NCBI GenBank assembly: GCA_904420155.1
Contig: CAJFUH010000207.1
Span: forward strand, 1 to 46,812
Reading direction: 5' to 3'
DNA: 46,812 bases
From: an uncultured Clostridia bacterium
GTDB lineage: Bacteria > Bacillota > Clostridia > Oscillospirales > Acutalibacteraceae
Shown: in pieces, positions 41,976-46,812 of the stretch
How positions within the stretch are numbered: the first letter of the stretch is position 1
Layout: every line of letters starts with the position of its first letter
The notes under the pieces: generated by a model
What the model was told of the DNA's origin: nothing
The model's input: the letters and a program-made list of their open reading frames with translations, nothing else
The model's database searches: none
Position numbers and translations under genes: made by a program

Positions 41976-44216
41976 TTATGCGATGTTATCCTGTTCGACA
42001 AATACCACCTCTATCACTGTGCCCGGGCTCACTTGTGCCCCGGCCTCTATACTTTGGGAAACGGAAATTTCCGCATCCCCGGAAGAATCACCTGATCCTG
42101 CGCTGGATACGCGGATATTGAGCCCCACCGCGGCGGCCTCCTGTGTGGCACGAGTGATGGACATTTGCGTAAGGTTGGGAACTTCCACTGTTTTTTCCAT
42201 AGATTCTTGGTCGGTATAAAGGACCACCAAACCGTCTTTCGGGATTTCTTTTCCTTGCTCCGGCACCTGAGAAAGTACCGTCTGATTATCGTCCGTCGGT
42301 CCATAAACCCGATAAGTAAGCCCCGCCTGTTCCAAGTTCTTTTTCGCTTCCGCCAAAGTAATGCCCGCTACCCCCGGCGTCTGGGTATCCTGGTTTTCCA
42401 ATTCGGAATCGCTATACTTACGCTCAATCCCCAGATAGGGAAGGATCTCTTTCATCACGTTCCGAAACGTGGGTGCCGCCACATAACTGCCGTAGTAATT
42501 ATCTCCCTGGGGTTCATCGTAAAATACCAGCATGGCGATCTGTGGATTATCCGCGGGGGCAAATCCGCAGTAAGACGCAATGTACAGCCCGTTGTTCTTG
42601 GGGTTCTTTTCCGATGTGCCTGTTTTCCCCGCGATGCGGTATCCGGGGACATAACCATTCTTTCCCGATCCCTGTACCGCATTGATACGCAGCATCTCAC
42701 ACATGCGCTGTGAGGTTTCCTCGGAAATAATCTGCCGTTTGGTTTCTGTACTGGACGTTTTCACAATATTCCCATTTTCATCCACAATCTGCTCTACCAC
42801 ATGGGGCTGTACCAGATATCCTCCATTGGCCACCGCCGCCACCGCAGTCAACATTTGGATAGGCGTGACGGTAAAACCCTGTCCAAAGGAAGCGATTGCC
42901 AAATCCAGATCCGTCATGCTGCCCGCTATTCCGCCCTCCTGGAAGAACTGGCCTTTGGCCTCTCCCGGAAGGTCGACCCCTGTTTGTTCTGAAAATCCAA
43001 ACCCTTGATAGTATTCGTAAAATTTATCCTTTCCTACCAGTTTACCCAAATCGTGGAAGGCCGGGTTACAGGAGTTACACAGAGCCTGCAAAAAGGTCTG
43101 TTGCCCATGCCCGCTTCGGACATGGCAATGCACTGCCGTTCCATTTTCCACGAATACGCCGCTGCAATAAAAAGACGACTGTTCATTGACCACGTTCTCT
43201 TCCAGCCCCATGGAAGCGGTAATAATCTTAAAGACAGAACCGGGTTCATAGTTATCCGCTATGGCTTTGTTTCTCCATTGTTCGTTTAACGCGTCTGATT
43301 CCGCCTGCTGTTGGTTTTCTTCGGGTAATGTATTAATTTCCGCCGCTTTTAGGGGGTCGGCAACAGTAAAGGGATCGTTGGGGTCATAATCTCCCTTAAT
43401 AGCCATCCCTAAAATCGATCCTGTATTGACATCCATTACCACAGCCAAGGCCCGGTTCTCCACTTGGTTGTTTTGAATTCCCTCTTCCAGGTTGCGTTCC
43501 AAGGTATATTGGATAAATTTATCAATAGATAGCTTCAAGTCATATCCATTACGGGCCGGCACCATTTGTTCGTAATCATAAGGCATGTCCGTGCCCTGGG
43601 CATTTTTGGAAGCGATCAACCGGCCGGGAACTCCTGTCAATTCATTGTCGTATTGTAATTCCAAGCCCTCCAGCCCGTGTCCATCCGTTCCGGTAAACCC
43701 CAATACCACCGATAATAAATTGTTATCGTTGGGATAATAGCGTTTGTAATCCTCTACCAAACGGATGCCGACGGTAATTTCGTGATCTTTCTTGAAAGCT
43801 TCAATCTGTTCTTTAACGTCGCTCTCCACTTTGCGCTTGACAACCGTATAGTAGGAGTTTTGCTGATTGGCCTTTTCTAACAGCACCGATTCATCCATGC
43901 CTAATATTTCCGACAGTCCTTTGGCAACCTCCGCCCGTTCCTGATCGTCTTCAAAATAGACGGGCTCCAACACCACTGTCCATACCGACGCGCTCTCAGC
44001 CAATAGGTTTCCATTGCAGTCCAAAATACTACCGCGTTCCGCACTGATGGTGGTATCCGCCAACTGTTGGCCCACCGCTTTTTTTTGTAGTTCGTCCCCT
44101 TGGACGATTTGCAGCCATATCAGCCGCACCGCAATGGCACAGAATCCCAACACTACCAGCACAATAAGCACAACGAGCGATCTCTTCCATAGCCTAGCGG
44201 TTGGTTGATTCTTCAT
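41976..44216 (-). CDS. Class B penicillin-binding protein with two PASTA domains (copy 2)
   Basis: A 746-residue paralogue of the next gene with the same order: membrane helix (12-36), dimerisation domain, transpeptidase with SVFK (327-330), SCN (382-384), KTG (531-533), then two PASTA domains. Catalytic residues fall at identical positions in both. It differs mainly in surface residues and the final linkers. The start at 44216 (MKNQPTARLW) has GGGAGG at eight bases. A terminator-like hairpin lies between it and ftsL, so it may be separately expressed. Confidence 0.93.
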   Translation of the reverse strand: MKNQPTARLWKRSLVVLIVLVVLGFCAIAVRLIWLQIVQGDELQKKAVGQQLADTTISAERGSILDCNGNLLAESASVWTVVLEPVYFEDDQERAEVAKGLSEILGMDESVLLEKANQQNSYYTVVKRKVESDVKEQIEAFKKDHEITVGIRLVEDYKRYYPNDNNLLSVVLGFTGTDGHGLEGLELQYDNELTGVPGRLIASKNAQGTDMPYDYEQMVPARNGYDLKLSIDKFIQYTLERNLEEGIQNNQVENRALAVVMDVNTGSILGMAIKGDYDPNDPFTVADPLKAAEINTLPEENQQQAESDALNEQWRNKAIADNYEPGSVFKIITASMGLEENVVNEQSSFYCSGVFVENGTAVHCHVRSGHGQQTFLQALCNSCNPAFHDLGKLVGKDKFYEYYQGFGFSEQTGVDLPGEAKGQFFQEGGIAGSMTDLDLAIASFGQGFTVTPIQMLTAVAAVANGGYLVQPHVVEQIVDENGNIVKTSSTETKRQIISEETSQRMCEMLRINAVQGSGKNGYVPGYRIAGKTGTSEKNPKNNGLYIASYCGFAPADNPQIAMLVFYDEPQGDNYYGSYVAAPTFRNVMKEILPYLGIERKYSDSELENQDTQTPGVAGITLAEAKKNLEQAGLTYRVYGPTDDNQTVLSQVPEQGKEIPKDGLVVLYTDQESMEKTVEVPNLTQMSITRATQEAAAVGLNIRVSSAGSGDSSGDAEISVSQSIEAGAQVSPGTVIEVVFVEQDNIA

Positions 44217-44427
44217 CTGATCGACCTCCCAAAGACATAACATGTTTTTCCGCCGGAATGCAGGAAAAACAAAAGGATTGACAAAATTCTCAATCGAGAT
44301 TCCAAACTTTCCAAATCAATCTTTTGTACCCTTTCCCACACGGCATCTACCAGGAATAAAATTCTTTTAAAACGATATTCCCTTCTTCATTCCCTTTTTA
44401 AAAGGGCTATCAGCAGAAATACAAAAT

Positions 44428-44454
44428 GAGAGTTAAGATTATCTCTCAACTCTC
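44428..44454 (-). terminator. Possible weak terminator after ftsL
   Basis: The arms GAGAGTT and AACTCTC surround a 13-base loop, followed by ATTTTGTATTT on the minus strand. The 287-base gap between ftsL and the PBP holds this and a CCCTTTT/AAAAGGG hairpin; nothing else is seen. Confidence 0.45.
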
Positions 44455-44503
44455 TCGTACACAATATGTATAAATCAAAGTACCTTTGCTTTGTGTTTCC
44501 CTT

Positions 44504-45010
44504 TTAAGAAAACAAATTGGAAATGGTATCCCCTATCTTATCCAGCAGGTTGCGTTCCTTCACATTCTGTTGAATCTCCGCTTTATCCCCCTCTGATAAG
44601 CTAATATAATCAATCTGATGGGCTTCCGTCGCCTTCATACCCAATACATTTTTGGCGTAATCCTCCACTGTGCGCAATGAATATTCGTTTTCCAATTTCA
44701 TGGAAAGCTGAACATTTGTGCTTTCTTTTTCCTCTAAGTTTTTTTTGGCAGAAGTAATCTGCGCAGTTAATTCCGTCAACTTGGCCTGGCTACTGATCAT
44801 AGTACCCACCACGGACAACGCTACACAAGCGCATAATACGCTTACGATAATCGTAAGGGGATTGTATTTTTTTCTCCGGCTGGCCTCCAGCTGCTCCTCC
44901 GAAATTTTAATGATATTATCTTTTCTCTTTCCCTCTGCCCGTTCTTTTTCACTAGGCTCAAATAGCGAAAAATCATAAGCTGTATTTTTGTTTTCTGCCA
45001 ATCTTGTCAC
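44504..45010 (-). CDS. ftsL: FtsL-type septum protein
   Basis: A 168-residue bitopic protein: cytoplasmic N terminus (1-50), a membrane helix (about 51-72, PLTIIVSVLCACVALSVVGTMI), then an extracellular coiled coil (TELTAQITSAKKNLEEKE...) as in FtsL/DivIC. FtsL binds FtsQ/DivIB and FtsB. Sequence similarity in this family is weak, so the name rests mainly on position (after rsmH, before the PBPs) and layout. The C-terminal 50 residues are longer than usual. Confidence 0.8.
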   Translation of the reverse strand: MTRLAENKNTAYDFSLFEPSEKERAEGKRKDNIIKISEEQLEASRRKKYNPLTIIVSVLCACVALSVVGTMISSQAKLTELTAQITSAKKNLEEKESTNVQLSMKLENEYSLRTVEDYAKNVLGMKATEAHQIDYISLSEGDKAEIQQNVKERNLLDKIGDTISNLFS

Positions 45011-45043
45011 CTCAATCTTTTAAAACTTCCAGAAACCCGAAAC

Positions 45044-45970
45044 TTATTTCAACCGGATACATACCCTGAGCTTTGCGCTCCGGCTCCGCGAATTTTCTTC
45101 CAATTCCTTTTCTTTGGCTTCTATGGGCTTTCGGTTTAATAATTCCGCCTGGGGCGACTTACCACAAACGCATACCGGAAAATCCGGCGGGCAGGTACAA
45201 CCTTTGCACCATGAAGCCATCCTTTGTTTTACCATGCGGTCTTCCAGGGAGTGAAATGTGATAACCGCCAGCCTCCCTCCCGGTTTCAACAGGGAGAAAG
45301 CCGCGTCCAATCCTTCCGACAGCCTGTCCAACTCTCCGTTAACTGCAATCCGCAACGCTTGAAAGGTCTTTCGGGCAGGATGGCCGTCCCGACGCACTGC
45401 CGCAGGCACCGCCGCTTTGATAATCTCCGCCAACTGCAAGGTTGTGGCAATGGGCGCTTCTTCCCGGCTGCGTACAATGGCTTGCGCAATCCGTTTGGCA
45501 CATTTTTCTTCCCCATAACGGCTGATGGTCTGCGCCAATTCCTGCCAAGATAATTTATTAACCAAATCGTAAGCCGAAGGCCCCGTCTGACTCATCCTCA
45601 TATCCAAAGGAGCGTTGTAATGAAAGGAAAATCCCCGTTCCGGGGTATCCACCTGATGGGAAGAAACCCCGATATCAAGCAATATTCCATCCACTTGATC
45701 TATGTACAGCGAGCCAGCGATCTCTTTCATTTGAGAAAAATTACCTTGGCGAATAACGGAGCTTGCATAAGGCCGTAACCGTTCGGTAACCGCCTCAATG
45801 GCATCTGGATCCTGGTCAATGGAAAGCAGGGTCCCCGTCGTCAGCCTTTTGGCAATGGCTTCGGAATGTCCTCCGCCCCCCGCCGTCCCGTCAATATAAA
45901 TTCCATCGGGCCGGATCGCCAAACTTTCTATGGTCTCTTCCAACAAGACTGGTTTATGATGAAATTCCAT
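45044..45970 (-). CDS. rsmH: 16S rRNA (cytosine-N4) methyltransferase RsmH
   Basis: SAM-dependent enzyme modifying C1402 of 16S rRNA. The 308-residue protein has the SAM-binding GTAGGGGHSEAI, an SSHQVDTPERGFSFHYNAPLDMRM segment and FQALRIAVNGEL, all typical of MraW/RsmH. The C-terminal part carries WCKGCTCPPDFPVCVCG, a Cys-rich stretch seen in many Firmicute copies. It follows mraZ by about 50 bases and precedes ftsL. Confidence 0.96.
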   Translation of the reverse strand: MEFHHKPVLLEETIESLAIRPDGIYIDGTAGGGGHSEAIAKRLTTGTLLSIDQDPDAIEAVTERLRPYASSVIRQGNFSQMKEIAGSLYIDQVDGILLDIGVSSHQVDTPERGFSFHYNAPLDMRMSQTGPSAYDLVNKLSWQELAQTISRYGEEKCAKRIAQAIVRSREEAPIATTLQLAEIIKAAVPAAVRRDGHPARKTFQALRIAVNGELDRLSEGLDAAFSLLKPGGRLAVITFHSLEDRMVKQRMASWCKGCTCPPDFPVCVCGKSPQAELLNRKPIEAKEKELEENSRSRSAKLRVCIRLK

Positions 45971-46022
45971 CCAAAGGATCCCCTCCTTTCTTTATCCTAT
46001 GCTTTTCTCCATTCTTGATGCT

Positions 46023-46451
46023 TTACAATCCCAGCGCATCCATGGCCTCTGCAATGGATTCCTCTGTCAATTCCGAATTAAATCGATCCCAACGCTTGGC
46101 GTCCCAAATTTCCGCCCGGTTGGAAGTGCCTACAAAAACGATATCTTTCGTCAAACCCGCATAATCCCGCAAATGCTGAGGAATTAAGATACGGCCTTGT
46201 TTATCCGTTTCTGCCTCCGCTGCTCCAGAAAAGAAAAACAACTGCAATTTTCGCGCCTTGGACATAGGCATTTCCTGAAGTTGCTTTTCCAGACGTTTCC
46301 ATTCTTCTTGAGAGAGTACAAACAAACAGTGGTCCAAACCTTTGGTCACATAAAAAAGTTCCCCAAGATCTTCCCGGAATTTTGCAGGTACGATAACACG
46401 CCCTTTTGCATCGATATTATGTTGGTATTGGCCAATCAGCATAGATACCAC
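46023..46451 (-). CDS. mraZ: Transcriptional regulator MraZ
   Basis: 142-residue DNA-binding protein with two SpoVT-AbrB-like repeats: DAKGRVIVPAKFRE and DKQGRILIPQHLRDY. MraZ rings bind repeated boxes before mraZ and repress the dcw operon in several bacteria. It is the first gene of the cluster and has the box array at 46466-46499 upstream, close to its promoter. Confidence 0.96.
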   Translation of the reverse strand: MVSMLIGQYQHNIDAKGRVIVPAKFREDLGELFYVTKGLDHCLFVLSQEEWKRLEKQLQEMPMSKARKLQLFFFSGAAEAETDKQGRILIPQHLRDYAGLTKDIVFVGTSNRAEIWDAKRWDRFNSELTEESIAEAMDALGL

Positions 46452-46465
46452 CTATCGAAGTTCTT

Positions 46466-46499
46466 GCACCTTCCTCTACTTTCCACCACAATGTACCAC
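46466..46499 (-). promoter_or_regulatory. Candidate MraZ box array
   Basis: On the minus strand four boxes repeat every 10 bases: GTGG (46496-46499), GTGG (46486-46489), GTAG (46476-46479) and GTGC (46466-46469). Known MraZ sites in other bacteria are short boxes repeated at about one DNA turn. They lie just downstream of the mraZ transcription start. Confidence 0.65.
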
Positions 46500-46511
46500 T
46501 CAATGAATTAA

Positions 46512-46540
46512 ATTATATAGGATAGCTCTGGAAATTGCAA
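46512..46540 (-). promoter_or_regulatory. Promoter of mraZ and the dcw cluster
   Basis: TTGCAA (46535-46540), a 17-base spacer and a perfect TATAAT (46512-46517) on the minus strand. Transcription should start near 46505, just before the MraZ boxes. Confidence 0.85.
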
Positions 46541-46662
46541 GAGTAAATTCCAGATTTTTGGAAATTCGTTTGTGAAAATTCTACTAATATATACAAAATT
46601 AGAGTACGATATCCGCGGAATCCTTTAACATTTCATACGATATCTTTTAATTTTCACAATAA

Positions 46663-46812
46663 AGAGGTACTCTCAATATCTTCTCAAAAAAAGTAAAAAT
46701 TTTCTTCGCCTATAAAGGATTCATTGGCCATATTGATCTTGATTTTTCGTCCCTGAAAAAGGGCGTTGCCTCCTCTATCAAAGAACTGGAAAAACTAGAC
46801 CGGGAAGGCGAC
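46663..46812 (+). other. Open frame running off the window, without a standard start codon
   Basis: From the TAA at 46660 the plus frame is open to the end of the window (50 codons). It reads plausibly as protein (KVKIFFAYKGFIGHIDLDF, then SSIKELEKLDREGD), has an AAAGAGGT about 10 bases before an ATC, but contains no ATG, GTG or TTG. It could be a gene with a non-standard start, a gene fragment, or chance. The rest of the 46541-46662 stretch is AT-rich and shows nothing else. Confidence 0.3.

Noticed and set aside
1..46812. CRISPR array, rRNA, prophage, insertion sequence or integrase
   Set aside because: No regularly spaced direct repeats, rRNA, transposase, integrase or phage structural gene was found. 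The window looks like ordinary chromosome.

Overview
This window looks like the chromosome of a low-to-moderate GC anaerobic Firmicute of class Clostridia, most likely the Oscillospirales (Ruminococcaceae-like) group. The evidence is strong AGGAGG-type ribosome binding sites with ATG, GTG and TTG starts, a V/A-type ATPase operon, a Spo0A-type DNA-binding domain, a dcw cluster with PASTA-bearing class B PBPs, an L-lactate dehydrogenase, and a zinc-ribbon/kinase-like/PASTA membrane protein. Genus and species cannot be fixed from the sequence alone. Almost every gene lies on the minus strand; XRE, MscS and the sigma-region-4 protein are the plus-strand exceptions.

Layout by region. 1-1450: start of a Gfo/Idh/MocA oxidoreductase and, upstream of it, a LacI-family repressor with its own operator and promoter and an apparent ATT start codon. 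1570-2850: two-gene unit of a small unknown protein and a Spo0A-like regulator whose receiver domain has lost its phospho-acceptor. 3150-5130: leuB and a histidine phosphatase. 5360-5525: a compact array of five hairpins that looks like a dispersed element or structured RNA. 5680-11430: XRE regulator, PASTA pseudokinase, thioredoxin reductase, CDF metal exporter and a YgjP-type metalloprotein. 11587-20424: complete nine-gene V/A-ATPase operon with promoter and terminator; its rotor subunit carries all the Na+ ligands known from Enterococcus hirae. 20460-27210: Cof-type HAD phosphatase, a metallo-beta-lactamase-fold protein with a Cys-rich tail, a 1025-residue MORN-repeat protein, and a surface protein with cohesin-like and cadherin-like domains. 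27330-31390: MscS channel, L-lactate dehydrogenase, tRNA-Arg(CCU), an isolated sigma region 4 protein, and the Mg2+ channel gene corA. 31535-46540: division and cell wall (dcw) cluster in the order mraZ, rsmH, ftsL, two tandem class B PBPs, mraY, ftsW, murG, murA, divIB/ftsQ, ftsZ. The Mur ligases, murB and ftsA are absent from it.

The most interesting observation is the corA leader. A sigma-A-type promoter is followed by a well-formed Shine-Dalgarno and a 31-codon GTG-initiated reading frame that begins MNPDPAGNHRR. It shares M1, P3, D4, P5, R10 and R11 with Salmonella MgtL (MEPDPTPLPRRR...), the leader peptide whose translation senses Mg2+. Two potential hairpins overlap its ribosome binding site and its 3' end. 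This suggests that a Mg2+-sensing leader-peptide attenuator of the destabilised-ribosome type controls a Firmicute corA. The other notable items are the receiver-dead Spo0A paralogue, the hairpin array at 5366-5521, the catalytically dead PASTA kinase, the gapless PBP tandem duplication, and a 10-bp-periodic MraZ box array just downstream of the mraZ promoter.
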